From Pempheris klunzingeri (lineage: Eukaryota; Chordata; Actinopteri; Acropomatiformes; Pempheridae): 64,000 nt of DNA. Where the stretch lies: the NCBI RefSeq assembly GCF_042242105.1, contig NC_092032.1, forward strand, positions 22,328,345 through 22,392,344, read 5' to 3'. The notes below the pieces were generated by a model that saw only the letters and a list, made by a program, of their open reading frames with translations, was not told the DNA's origin and searched no databases. This document shows positions 29,655 through 42,746 of this stretch, one piece after another. The translations under genes were made by a program, and so were the position numbers. Position 1 is the stretch's first letter. Each line of letters opens with the position of its first letter.

Positions 29655-30230
29655 TAGACTTCAGTGTTACCCCCACCTGGAGACCAGTGTTACCCCCACC
29701 TGTAGACCAGCATTACCCCCACCTGTGGACCAGTGTTACCCCCACCTGTAGATCAGTGTTACCCCCACCTGGAGACCAATGTTACCCCCACCTGTGGACC
29801 AGCGTTACCCCCACCTGTGGACCAGCGTTACCCCCACCTGTAGACCAGCGTTACCCCCACCTGTAGACCAGCGTTACCCCCACCTGTGGACCAGCGTTAC
29901 CCCCACCTGTAGACCAGCGTTACCCCCACCTGTGGACCAGCGTTACCCCCACCTGTGGACCAGCGTTACCCCCACCTGGAGACCAGCGTTACCCCCACCT
30001 GTGGACCAGCGTTACCCCCACCTGTGGACCAGCGTTACCCCCACCTGGAGACCAGCGTTACCCCCACCTGTGGACCAGCGTTACCCCCACCTGGAGACCA
30101 ATGTTACCCCCACCTGTAGACCAGCGTTGCCCCCACCTGTGGACCAATGTTACCCCCACCTGTAGACCAATGTTACCCCCACCTGTAGACCAGTGTTACC
30201 CCCACCTGGAGACCCCCACCTGTAGACCAG
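29655..30230. repeat. 24-bp 'ccagcgttacccccacctgt' minisatellite
   Basis: About 23 copies of a 24-bp unit, 'accagcgttacccccacctg' plus tgg, tag or gag variants, in the 5' intron of l3mbtl4. The plus-strand open frame is purely repetitive. Confidence 0.93.
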
Positions 30231-30369
30231 GCAGTAATAATACTGTACGGTAAAAGTACTCGTTCTGCAGAATATCACAGCACTGATGATGTCACTGATG
30301 ATGTCACTGATGATGTCACTGATGTCACAGTTTCAATTTCCTGTCTGAACAGAAAAAACACCAAAGAAG

Positions 30370-30397
30370 ATGAAGAACAAAGTGAGCAGCACTCAAG

Positions 30398-30431
<34 letters not shown>

Positions 30432-30513
30432 GTAATACACACCTGTTGGTCCACCTGGGTGACTTCCTGCTCTCTGATTGGCTCTGCGTCAGATCTCAGA
30501 GCATGTTAGCAGT

Positions 30514-30567
<54 letters not shown>

Positions 30568-30659
30568 CAGTGAGTGTGAAGAGGCGGTCCTGGTCCTGGC
30601 AGCAGTACCTGAATGAACAGAAAGCTGAAGCTGCTCCTCTGCCACTGTTTGTACAGGTA

Positions 30660-30718
<59 letters not shown>

Positions 30719-31001
30719 ACAGCTGTGTGTTAGCTCTCTGCTAACTTCCTGTTAGCCTTGTGCTAACTTGAATGGGGATAAAATGATTTAATCATGCGGC
30801 TCTTTTAGACTTTCCAAATGTTTTTGGACTGAATGGATCCTGTGTCTCTCTCTCTCTCTGACCTGTCTCTCTCTCTCTGACCTGTCTGTCTGTCAGGCCC
30901 AGTCCATTCCCAGTAGGAGAACTGGTTTTAAAGTTGGGATGAAGCTGGAGGGCGTCGACCGGCTGCATCCATCCATGTTCTGTGTGCTGACGGTTGCTGA
31001 G

Positions 31002-31036
<35 letters not shown>

Positions 31037-34000
31037 GTCTGGGGTCAGTCAGGTGAGCCTCCTGTCTCTCTGTCAGGTGATAGGCTGTCGGCTCCGTCTT
31101 CATATCGACGGGTACTCAGAGTGCTATGACTTCTGGGTAAACGCTGACTCTGCAGACATCAAGCCGGCTGGCTGGTGTAAAGACAACAACCACAGGCTCC
31201 ACCCCCCCAAAGGTGAGTACAGGTAGCCCTGCCCCCTCACATTTCGCCTCCTCACACTCCCCTATCTGTCTCTCTCTCTCTCTCCACAGGCTATAGTGAG
31301 ACAGATTTTGATTGGCCGCTCTACCTTCAGTCCACCAGCTCTCATGCTGCTCCTCTGACCCTGTTCACCTGTCGCACTGCAGTCAGTATACACCTGTCTG
31401 TCTGTTCACCTGTCGCACTGCAGTCAGTATACACCTGTGTGTCTGTTCACCTGTTGCACTGCTGTCTTACACCTGTCTGTCTCTCAGAGCTGTGGCTTCC
31501 GTGTGGGGATGAAGCTGGAGGCGGTCGACAGGAAGAATCCCGGACTCGTCTGCGTCGCCTCTGTTGCTGATGTCATCAATGACCACTTCCTGGTTCACTT
31601 CGACAACTGGGATGATACGTACGACTACTGGTGAGACAGACAGGTGTTAGACAGACAGAAGGGGGTTCCATCTGACTGTCCTGATTGATTGATGACATCA
31701 CTGCTTTATTGATCAGGTGTGACAGCAGCAGTCCATACATCCATCCCGTTGGCTGGTGTGAAGAGCAGGGACGACCTCTGACTGCCCCCCAGGGTACAAG
31801 TACACGCAGTATACACAAAGTACACGCAGTACACACTCTGACTGCCCCCCCAGGGTACAAGTACACGCAGTACACACAAAGTACACGCAGTACACACTCT
31901 GACTGCCCCCCCAGGGTACAAGTACACGCAGTACACACTCTGACTGCCCCCCAGGGTACAAGTACACGCAGTACACACAAAGTACACGCAGTACACACTC
32001 TGACTGCCCCCCCAGGGTACAAGTACACGCAGTACACACAAAGTACACGCAGTACACACTCTGACTGCCCCCCCAGGGTACAAGTACACGCAGTACACAC
32101 AAAGTACACGCAGTACACACTCTGACTGCCCCCCCAGGGTACAAGTACACGCAGTACACACAAAGTACATGCAGTACACACTCTGACTGCCCCCCCAGGG
32201 TACAAGTACACGCAGTACACACTCTGACTGCCCCCCCAGGGTACAAGTACACGCAGTACACACAAAGTACATGCAGTACACACTCTGACTGCCCCCCCAG
32301 GGTACAAGTACACGCAGTACACACTCTGACTGCCCCCCCAGGGTACAAGTACACGCAGTACACACAAAGTACACGCAGTACACACTCTGACTGCCCCGCC
32401 AGGGTACAAGTACACGCAGACAGCAGCTATAGCACTGACAGTAGGAATGTGACTAAGATGGTGGCACTGAAATGTGGAGTACACACAGTACACACATGCA
32501 GTACTGTTCTCAGTCTGTACGCTGGTGTATTAGTACTCATGTACGGGCGGCTGTGACTCAGAGGCCGAGCGGGTCGTCCCTCCATCAGAAGGTCGGTGGT
32601 TCGATCCCCAGCTCCTCTGAGTCAGCGTGGCGAAGTGTCCATGGAGGCGCTGAACCCCAACCTGCTCCTGAAGCTGCTTCAGATTCCTCCTGAATGGATC
32701 AAGTGTGACTGAGGATGTGATGGAAAAGAGCTTTGAGTTTAAAATACAGACCATTTAGCATTTAGCATTTAGCATTCATTTATGGGTGCTTTGTTTTTCA
32801 GGTCATCCAAACCCAGAGAACTTTGTGTGGGACGAGTACCTGCAGGACACTGGTTCCACCGCCACCCCCAGTTCAGCCTTCACACGGGTGAGGAGACAGG
32901 GAGGAGGAGACATGGGGTAGAGAAGTGATTGACAGGGCTCGGGGCCAATCAGAGAGCTGCCTGTGATGACTGACAGGTGTGTTTGTGCCTCTGTCCAATC
33001 AGAGAGCTCCACACGGTTTCCAGGTGAACCAGAAATTGGAGGCAGTTGACAGGAGGAACCCCATGTTGATCCGCGTCGCCACGGTAACAGATACAGAGGA
33101 CTACAGGGTGAAGGTACCGTGAACCCGTCTGTTTACCTGTCTGCGTATCTGTATGAGGTGTTTGATGATGTCATGAGGTGTTTGATGATGTAACCAGGTG
33201 CGTGTACCTGTAGGTTCACTATGACGGCTGGTCGCAGCAGTTTGACGTCTGGTGTGACAGCGACCTCTGTGACCTTCATCCTGTCGGCTGGTGTCAACGC
33301 ACAGGACACCCACTGGAGCCCCCCCCAGGTCAGACAGACGGGTCTGAGAGAAGGACATAGGTCAGAGAGAGAGGGAGACAGGTCAAAGAGAGAGACAGGT
33401 TACGAGAGAGAGGGAGAGAGGGGGACAGGTCAGAGAGAGAGACAGGTTGCGAGAGAGAGGGAGAGAGGGGGACAGGTCAGAGAGAGAGGGAGACAGGTTA
33501 GAGAGAGAGGGAGACAGCTCAGAGAGAGAGAGAGAGACAGGGTAGAGAGAGAGGGAGACGCGTGTGCTGTAACTCTAGCATTGACTGTGTGTGTTGTGTG
33601 TGTGAGACAGGTTCCTGCCCCCCCTCCCCTTCTCAGGGAGTGTGTCCCACTCCGGGCTGCCGAGGAGTCGGACACATCAGAGGAGCCAAATACACCGGAC
33701 ACCACAGGTACATTCACACCTGTTCACTTCTGTTCACACCTGTTCACTTCTATTCACGTCTGTTCACACCTGTTCACGTCTGTGCACTTCTGTTCACACC
33801 TGTTCACTTCTGTTCACACCTGTTCACTTCTGTTCACGTCTGTGCACTTCTGTTCACACCTGTTCACGTCTGTTCACTTCTGTTCACGTCTGTGCACTTC
33901 TGTTCACACCTGTTCACACCTGTTCACGTCTGTTCACACCTGTTCACTTCTGTTCACTTCTGTTCACTTGTGTTCACGTCTGTTCACGTCTGTTCACTTG

Positions 34001-37000
34001 TGTTCACGTCTGTTCACGTCTGTTCACACCTGTTCACTTCTGTTCACTTGTGTTCACGTCTGTTCACTTGTGTTCACGTCTGTTCACGTCTGTTCACACC
34101 TGTTCGAGTCTGTTCACACCTGTTCACGTCTGTTCACTTCTGTTCACGTCTGTTCACACCTGTTCACTTCTGTTCACGTCTGTTCATTTCTGTTCACTTG
34201 TGTTCACACCTGTTCACTTCTGTTCACGTCTGTTCACACCTGTTCGAGTCTGTTCACACCTGTTCACGTCTGTTCACTTCTGTTCACGTCTGTGCACTTC
34301 TGTTCACACCTGTTCACACCTGTTCACGTCTGTTCACACCTGTTCACGTCTGTTCACGTCTGTTCACTTCTGTTCACTTGTGTTCACGTCTGTTCACGTC
34401 TGTTCACTTGTGTTCACACCTGTTCACGTCTGTTCACACCTGTTCACGTCTGTTCACTTCTGTTCACGTCTGTTCACGTCTGTTCACTTGTGTTCACACC
34501 TGTTCACGTCTGTTCACGTCTGTTCACTTCTGTTCACGTCTGTTCACGTCTGTTCACGTCTGTTCACGTCTGTTCACTTGTGTTCACGTCTGTTCACGTC
34601 TGTTCACGTCTGTTCACTTGTGTTCACTTGTGTTCACTTGTGTTCACTTGTGTTCACGTCTGTTCACTTCTGTTCACGTCTGTTCACTTCTGTTCACTTG
34701 TGTTCACGTCTGTTCACGTCTGTTCACTTCTGTGCACTTCTGTTCACGTCTGTTCACGTCTGTGCACTTCTGTTCACGTCTGTTCACGTCTGTTCACGTC
34801 TGTTCACTTCTGTGCACTTCTGTTCACGTCTGTTCACGTCTGTGCACTTGTGTTCACGTCTGTTCACTTGTGTTCACGTCTGTTCACTTGTGTTCACGTC
34901 TGTTCACGTCTGTTCACGTCTGTTCACTTCTGTTCACGTCTGTTCACGTCTGTTCACTTCTGTTCACTTCTGTTCACGTCTGTTCACGTCTGTTCACTTG
35001 TGTTCACGTCTGTTCACTTCTGTTCACGTCTGTTCACGTCTGTTCACTTGTGTTCACTTGTGTTCACGTCTGTTCACTTCTGTTCACGTCTGTTCACGTC
35101 TGTTCACGTCTGTTCACTTCTGTTCACGTCTGTTCACACCTGTTCACGTCTGTTCACTTGTGTTCACTTGTGTTCACTTGTGTTCACGTCTGTTCACGTC
35201 TGTTCACTTCTGTTCACGCCTGTTCACGTCTGTTCACACCTGTTCGAGTCTGTTCACGCCTGTTCACGCCTGTTCGAGTCCTGCTTGCTCAGTCATGGTT
35301 GTGTGTCTCCCAGTGCCTTCGGATGTCCGTACTCCGACATTAACCTGCGGAAGGAGGCGGTGCTTCCTGACAGGCTGGGAGGAGAGAGAGCCGTCACCCT
35401 GGTACCTGTCGCCATCTGTCACAGGAGTGTTCATGTGAAGACGGAGACCAGAGACGAGACTCTGCCGCTTCCTCTGGGGAAGAGAAGAAGAGAGACAGAC
35501 AGGTCAGACAGACAGGTGTTAGACAGACAGACAGATAAATACAGAGCCACTACAGGTATTTATCTACAAACCACCTGATCGGTTGATTGATCAGATGACT
35601 CATTCCCTGTGGATCAATCAGCTCGCTGTTTCAGGAGAAAATTAAATCATGTGGAAACATCAACTTCCTGTTGTTAATAATGACCTCTGTCCCCGCCCCC
35701 CAGACTGTCCCAGCCAACCAAATTCCTCCATGTGAAACAGGAAGAGGAGGAGCTTCCCCTCAGAGCCCAGAGTCCAGGTACAGTAGACCCCCAGTCCACA
35801 GTTAGTCTGCAGCACCTGCACAGGTATCCCTGCTCCCAGTTCACACCTGTACACACGTATCCCAGAGTGCATTTCACACCTGTACACACGTATCCCAGAG
35901 TCAGTCGGGGCGCTCGGGAGGTCATGAGGTCCGCAGGCCGTTTTCACGGGGCCGCGTCCCTATTGGCTGATGAGTGTCTGAGTGAGTTTGTCTCACACAG
36001 AACTGACACGAGATCAGTTCCTCAGCGCACACAGGGCTCCGCCGACGTGGCGTCCCCCAGAACGGACACTCGCGGTCGCCGCTCTGCATTCAGTGAGACC
36101 TGAGAGCTCGCCCACGGGGGGGTCAGTTAGAATCAGATTCATCTTCGTGACACGATGATGTCATGATGTTCTGTTGTCATTCGCACACACGCTGTGACGC
36201 TCGGCGCCCGCCCTCTCTCCTCAGGGGGTTTCCATGGAAACAGCAGGTTGCTGAAGTGGCTGTTTCCATGGAAACAACCGACCACGGTAGCTGCAGTGTT
36301 GGTTGTGCTCTGTGAAGGACTGCAGCTCCTCCATCTCTGATCTCTGATCAGCTGACTGATCAGCATGTCTCACTGCTCAGTGGGGTGAGACAGTTCAGCC
36401 CACACAGGCTTGATTCTCACAGGCTTTATTCCTGTTCCTGGTCCTGTACCCGGTTCTGGTCCTGGCTCTGGCCCCTGGTTCTAGTCCTGGTTCTGGTCTT
36501 TGTCCTGGTTCTGGTCCTGCACCCGATTCTGGTCTTGGTCCTAGCCTTGGTTCTGGTCCTGTTTCTATTGCCGTTTCTGGTCCTGGTCCTGGTTCTAGTC
36601 CTGTTTGTCTTCCTGGTTCTGGTTCTGGTCCTGTTTCTATTCAATCTTTATTCCTGGTCCTGTTTCTATTGCTGTTTCTGGTCCTGGTTCTGATCGTGGT
36701 TCTGGTTCTGGTCCTGTTTCTATTCAATCTTTATTGCTGGTCCCGGTCCTGACAGGCGTCAGAGGTGTAGATTGTCAGGATGTGCTGACGGCTGTGGATC
36801 AGGTGGTTCTGCAGGTTCTCTGATGGTCCTGAAGACCTTCAGTCAGTCACAAAAACAGCACAAACCCTCCTGCTGACAGCCTTTGGGATGGTTGCTAAGG
36901 TGTTGTGAGGTGTTGCTCAGACACCTGTCTGTCTCTCCAGCAGCGGAGTCCAGTCTGCAGGCCGCCCTCCACCAGTCTGTCTTCCTGTCAGCCATGTCGG

Positions 37001-37702
37001 CGCAGCCCGGCCGCGACCTGTCACTCTGCTGGGAGCAACACCGCAAACTGCTGCCGGGCGTCACCGGAGTCCACGCAGACGCCGTCCAACAGTGGAGCGT
37101 CCAGCAGGTCAGTATGAGAGACCTGTCTCTCTCTCTCTGACCCGTATCTCTCTCTCCCTGACCCCCCCTCTCTGACCCGTCTCTCTCTCTCTCTGACCCG
37201 TCTCTCTGTCTCTCTGACCCGTCTCTCTCTCTCTCTCTGACCCGCCTCTCTCTCTCTCTCTCTCTCTTTCCCCCTCTCTGACCTGTCTCTCTCTCTCTTT
37301 GTCTCTCTCTGACCTCTCTCTCTGACCGTGTCTGTCTCTCTCTCTCTCTCTGACCCGTCTCTCTCTCTCTCTCCCTCTCTCTGACCTGTCTCTCTCTCTC
37401 TCTCTGACCCGTCTCTCTCTCTCTCTCCCTCTCTCTGACCTGTCTCTCTCTGACCCGTGTCTCTCTCTCTCTCTCTGACCCGTGTCTCTCTCTCTCTCTC
37501 TGACCCGTCTCTCTCTCTCTCTGACCCGTCTCTCTCTCTCTCTGACCCGTCTCTCTCTCTCTCTCTCCCTCTCTCTGACCCGTCTCTCTCTCTCTCTCTC
37601 TCTGACCCGTGTCTCTCTCTCTCTCTCTCTGACCTGTCTCTCTCTCTCTCTGACCCGTCTCTCTCTCTCTCTCCCTCTCTCTGACCTGTCTCTCTCTGAC
37701 CC

Positions 37703-37737
<35 letters not shown>

Positions 37738-38214
37738 CCGTGTCTCTCTCTCTCTCTCTGACCCGTGTCTCTCTCTCCCTCTCTCTGACCTGTCTCTTTC
37801 TCTCTCTGCCCTGTCTCTCTCTCTCTCTGACCCGTCTCTCCCTCTCTCTCTGAAGGTGTCAGACTTCATTGAGTCTCTTCCCGGCTGTGAGGAACAGGCC
37901 AAACAGTTCAGGGACGAGGTGAGCTGACCAATCAGCTGCTGTAGATTTAATTACATCACATTGGACCTGCTGTGATCTGATTGGTTCCTGCCTTCCTGTC
38001 TGTCTAGCAAATTGATGGGCGGGCCTTCCTTCTACTCACCCAACGGGACATCGTCAGGATCATGTCAATCAAACTTGGTCCCGCCCTCAAAATCTACAAC
38101 TCTATCCTGATGTTCAAACACACTGAAGACGGGAGCCAATCACACGCTGAGGACGGGAGCCAATCACACGCTGAGGACGGGAGCCAATCACATGCTGAGG
38201 ACACTGACACCTGA
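30370..38214 (+). CDS. l3mbtl4: Lethal(3)malignant brain tumor-like protein 4, 16 coding exons
   Basis: Putative Polycomb-type chromatin reader; MBT repeats bind methylated lysines on histone tails. Coding exons: 30370-30397, 30571-30656, 30897-31001, 31077-31212, 31290-31381, 31488-31630, 31717-31793, 32802-32887, 33003-33113, 33214-33328, 33611-33707, 35314-35502, 35704-35777, 36941-37107, 37856-37918, 38008-38214. Phases agree, giving 591 residues. The start is the ATG of MKNKVSSTQ, in an exon opening at 30353. Landmarks: SWSWQQYLNEQKAEAAPLPL; MBT1 FKVGMKLEGVDRLHPSMFCV; MBT2 FRVGMKLEAVDRKNPGLVCV with HFDNWDDTYDYWCD; MBT3 QKLEAVDRRNPMLIRV; C2HC finger VCPTPGCRGVGHIRG with SAFGCPYSDINLRKEA; SAM domain VSDFIESLPGCEEQAKQFRD and IMSIKLGPALKIYNSILMFK. 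The C terminus carries a repeated EDGSQSHA unit. The exon end at 31381 is the least certain edge. MBT4-type organisation plus synteny support L3MBTL4 over L3MBTL1 or 3. Confidence 0.93.
30400..30720. repeat. CA/GT microsatellites flanking l3mbtl4 exon 2
   Basis: (CA)n at 30403-30430 follows the exon 1 donor, (GT)n at 30515-30566 precedes the exon 2 acceptor, and (CA)n at 30663-30716 begins 6 bp after the exon 2 donor. All are intronic simple repeats hugging the splice sites. Confidence 0.9.
31361..31480 (+). repeat. 41-bp triplication of an exon end and its donor
   Basis: The end of l3mbtl4 exon 31290-31381, 'ctgttcacctgtcgcactgc' plus the donor GTCAGT, recurs at 31402 and, diverged, at 31443, with a 41-bp period. 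Two intact donor copies therefore lie in a row; use of the second would add 41 nt and shift the frame. Confidence 0.85.
31787..32410 (+). repeat. Minisatellite built from a duplicated l3mbtl4 5' splice site
   Basis: The authentic exon end and donor, GCCCCCCAG|GGTACAAG at 31787-31800 (exon ends 31793), is followed by eleven more copies of 'actgccccccagggtacaag' separated by 'tacacgcagtacacac' spacers, with unit lengths near 38-62 bp. Each copy repeats the exon-derived 'ctctgactgcc' and the donor. The minus-strand frames across it are repetitive and not genes. Confidence 0.92.
32545..32786 (+). mobile_element. tRNA-derived SINE
   Basis: Begins 'gggcggctgtgactcagagg' (A-box region), has the B box 'ggttcgatccc' at about 32598, a tRNA-unrelated body with 'gaagtgtcc' and 'ctgaaccccaacc', and a short tandem tail of tttagca repeats. 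A second family member lies at 57149-57375. It sits in an l3mbtl4 intron in sense. It is not a functional tRNA. Confidence 0.8.
33329..33560 (+). repeat. 'ggtcagagagagagggagaca' minisatellite
   Basis: The l3mbtl4 intron starts at the donor CCCCAG|GTCAGACAG and continues as units of acaggtcagagagagaggga and variants, again repeating a CAG|GTCAGA donor-like core. It ends about 50 bp before the next acceptor. Confidence 0.85.
33708..35285 (+). repeat. 1.6 kb 'ttcacgtctg' 10-bp minisatellite
   Basis: Immediately after the donor CACAG|GTACATTCACACCTG, about 157 units of 10 bp follow (ttcacacctg, ttcacgtctg, ttcacttctg, ttcacttgtg). All three plus frames stay open because the 10-bp period has no stop, which gives apparent proteins of almost 800 residues that are artefacts. 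Confidence 0.95.
35778..36420. other. l3mbtl4 intron, mostly unique sequence
   Basis: No exon is recognised between 35777 and 36941. The stretch has a duplicated 'cacacctgtacacacgtatcccagagt' segment near 35840-35900 and a GC-rich part around 35905-36120. A short inverted pair of 'gtttccatggaaac' lies near 36228 and 36262. Function unknown. Confidence 0.4.
36425..36745. repeat. 'ggttctggtcctg' minisatellite
   Basis: Degenerate tandem units of ggtcctggttct with larger blocks such as 'tgtttctattcaatctttatt' repeated twice. Intronic in l3mbtl4. Open frames on both strands are repetitive. Confidence 0.85.
37108..37850 (+). repeat. 'ctgacccgtctctctctct' minisatellite
   Basis: The intron between the two halves of the l3mbtl4 SAM region runs from the donor CAG|GTCAGTATGAGAGACC almost to the acceptor as CT runs punctuated by tgacccgt or tgacctgt every 18-40 bp. 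It gives an unusually long polypyrimidine tract before the acceptor at 37854-37855. Confidence 0.92.
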
Positions 38215-39310
38215 CGCTCCTCAGGACTGATTGATGGCCCAACGTCATCCCTGTGGGCGGTGCTTCAGTTTCCATCCAATCATCAGTCTGATATTTCTTA
38301 TGTCACGCTTATAATCTCAGGTGTTTTGGTCATGTGACGTGTGAAGACAACGAGGCAACAAACACCTGAGCCCCATTTCAGGCTCCGCCTCTTAGCGAGG
38401 GCGGGACCTAATACAGCGACCTGAAGACTCAAAGACTGGACTCACCATAGCAGCACCGGTGTGCAAAGGATTGTGGGATGTTGAGGCCCAGTGGAGCACC
38501 TGCTGTGATGCGTTCAGAGCGGACAGGTGGTGCAGGTGGAGGGGCGGGGAGCCTGAAATGGACTCGGCTGCACCTCGTTAGCGTTCCCTGAAATCACTGT
38601 GACACAAATAAAGAAATAAAGTTTCAGTTTAAGAGTTTAATGAAAACATGGCTGCTGCCAGCTGATTGGCTGACAGACAAAATATGTGGAGAAAGATTTT
38701 GTAATTAGTCATGATTTGGATTCCAGATGCAAAAATGTCTTAGAACTAAAATGTCTCGTAGAATCGTGAGTCCTCGGCCCTGAATGTATGACTTTGTGAA
38801 TAAACGTCGCTCAGCTGAGAATCAGGAAACAGTTGATGACATCACACTGTGGCTCCTCCCCACGGTGATGTCATTTCTCCCATGGTGCCGGATCCGTTCC
38901 TCTCAGGATTTTACTTCAGTACTTCCTGTCTGGTGGAAATGTCTTCAGTCGTTTTTTAAGAGACTTTTAATGTTAAATGGTGACATCATCTAGATGTCCC
39001 GCCTCCTCTGCTGTGATTGGTCAGTTTTTAAAGTCACATGATGTCTGATTTATTCCAGAGTTTATATTTCTAGCTCTCCTCTCTGTTTCACACCTTTGTA
39101 TTTCTGTGCTTCCTGTCCGGAGGTCACCTGACTTCCCCTACTGATGTCACTGTGATGTCACAGTGCGGGCACATACTGCACATGCTCAGTTTGTCAGACG
39201 GACAGGTCCCTCAGGTCTCCATGGTAACGGCTTGTTTGATGTTTCTGTTTGATGAGATTAATAAAGTTTCTGATCTGATCTTTGTCCTCGTCAATCACAC
39301 CGTTCACCTG
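38215..39310 (+). other. l3mbtl4 3' UTR and downstream unique DNA
   Basis: AATAAA signals at 38607-38612 and 38615-38620 give a 3' UTR of about 400 nt. Further aataaa motifs at about 38797 and 39257 could serve longer transcripts. No reading frame here resembles a known protein. Confidence 0.6.
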
Positions 39311-39317
39311 GAAACAC

Positions 39318-39602
39318 CTGGACACTCCTCTTCCTCCTCCTCCTACTCCTCCTCCTCCTCCTACCCCCCCCCACTCCTCTTTCTCCTCCTCTTCTTCCTC
39401 CTGCCCCTACTCCTCCTCTTCCTCCTACCCCCCCACTCCTCTTCCTCCTCCTCTTCTTCCTCCTACTCCCCCTCCTCCTCTTCCTCCTCCCCCTACTCCT
39501 CCTCTTCCTCCTACCCCCCCACTCCTCTTCCTCCTCCTCTTCTTCCTCCTACTCCCCCTCCTCCTCTTCCTCCTCCCCCTACTCCTCCTCTTCCTCTCCT
39601 GC
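39318..39602. repeat. C/T-only polypyrimidine tract with 60-70 bp internal repeat
   Basis: Almost pure pyrimidine: blocks of cctcctcttcctcc and taccccccccactcctcttcc in about three copies of a 115-bp period. Such homopurine-homopyrimidine DNA can form triplex structures. No coding value. Confidence 0.85.
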
Positions 39603-39810
39603 AGTACCTATGGAGTCTCAGCAGGGACAAACTAATTATTCAGACGCTGCAGAGGTGCTCTGCCTCTGTCTCCTAGCAACAGCAACATCCCAGAATCAGG
39701 AGCTTCCAGGGACCCAGAGAAGAGGACCAGGACCAAAACTGGGACCAGAACCAGGACCAGTAATAGAATCAGACAGATAGGCTTGTAGTGCACTGACTGT
39801 GAGGAACCCA

Positions 39811-39819
<9 letters not shown>

Positions 39820-39856
<37 letters not shown>

Positions 39857-40156
39857 CGTCTGTCTGTCTGTCTCTGTCACTGTCTGTCTGTCTGTCTCTC
39901 TCTACCTGCCCGTCTCTCTCTCTGCCTGTCTCTCTCTCTGTCGGTCTGTCTGTCTCTTGCTGTCTCTCTGTCTGTCTCTCTCTGCCCGTCTCTCTCTCTC
40001 TCGGTCTCTCTCTCTCTGTCTGTCTCTCTCTGCCCATCTCTCTCTCTCGCTGTCTCTCTGTCTGTCTCTCTCTGCCCGTCTCTCTCTCAGCCTGTCTCTC
40101 TTTCTCTCTGCCTGTCTCTCTGTTGAAGGAGGAGATTCATTTATACTCGACATCAC

Positions 40157-40197
<41 letters not shown>

Positions 40198-40255
40198 TCA
40201 TACAGACAGGGAGGGGGAGGGAGAGGGAGGGGGAGGGGAGGTTTAAAGAGGAGGA
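39820..40255. repeat. CT/CTGT array followed by (GA)n and G-rich tract
   Basis: 39820-40130 is CT-rich with gtctgtctg and gcccgtc interruptions. 40160-40195 is pure (GA)n. 40207-40243 has six or more runs of three to five G separated by single A, a strong G-quadruplex pattern on the plus strand. An AG-rich stretch up to 40345 could be 5' UTR of the downstream gene, but no junction is proven. Confidence 0.8.
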
Positions 40256-40391
40256 GGAGGAAACATCGGAGCAGCAGCACGAGGAAGACGAGGACAGAGA
40301 CGAAGATGAAGATGAGGAGAAAAGAGGAGAAAGATGAACCGACGGGAGTTCCAACAGTGAGAACAAACACCACGATTTGTTCTTGACCAGT

Positions 40392-40690
40392 TCTCATCTG
40401 TTCTGTTCTGTTGGTTCTGCTCTGTTGGTTCTGTTCTGTTCTGCTGGTTCTGTTCTGCTGGTTCTGCTCTGTTGGTTCTGTTCTGTTCTGTTCTGCTGGT
40501 TCTGTTCTGCTTTGTTGGTTCTGTTCTGTTCTGTTGGTTCTGCTCTGTTCCACTGGTTCTGTTCTGTTGGTTCTGTACTGTTGTTTCTGTTCTGCTGGTT
40601 CTCTTCTGTTGGTTCTGTTCTGCTGGTTCTGCTCTGTTCTGTTGGTTCTATTCTGTTCTGCTGGTTCAGTTCTGCTGGTTCTGTGTGCTC
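40392..40690. repeat. 'tgttctgttggttctgctc' minisatellite
   Basis: Tandem units of ttctgttctgttgg and ttctgctggttctg. All frames are open and repetitive. It lies upstream of tmem200c. Confidence 0.9.
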
Positions 40691-41007
40691 CTATTGATCT
40701 GTTTGGGCCAGTATTCTAGAGTATTCTCTAAACAGAGTTAGACCGTTTCGATCCGTGTGTTGTTATTGATCGATGTTGAACTGAAGTGATATATTGATCA
40801 GGGACCTGATCATTGTTCATCAATATGGCTCAAAACTGTATTGATCAGAATTGATCAGTGTATGGATCATTGTATGAGTGGATGTTGTCTCTATCACATC
40901 TGTCCCACCTGTCTGTCTCTCGTACAGGAAGCTGGTGACTGAGTCCAGGTGCGGTGGCGGTGGGCGGGGCTTAGCCCACTCAGCCACTCTCTGATTGGTG
41001 GGAGGTG

Positions 41008-42746
<1,739 letters not shown>

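Noticed and set aside
31576..32493. Minus-strand Cys/Tyr/Val-rich open frame of 305 codons
   Set aside because: Antisense reading of the l3mbtl4 donor-derived minisatellite.
32545..32620. Possible tRNA gene (A and B box present)
   Set aside because: The cloverleaf is not intact and a SINE body and tail follow; the copy at 57149 has the same structure.
33221..35578. Plus-strand open frame of 785 codons
   Set aside because: It starts in a genuine l3mbtl4 exon but runs through introns of 10-bp repeat units; the real exons leave this frame at GT donors and resume after AG acceptors.
36739..36830. Possible extra l3mbtl4 exon near 36750-36830
   Set aside because: No flanking splice sites give a phase that fits between exons 35704-35777 and 36941-37107, which join directly.
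37021..37902. Minus-strand Arg/Glu-rich open frame of 293 codons
   Set aside because: Antisense of the ctgacccgtctctct array plus l3mbtl4 exons; reflects GA repeats only.
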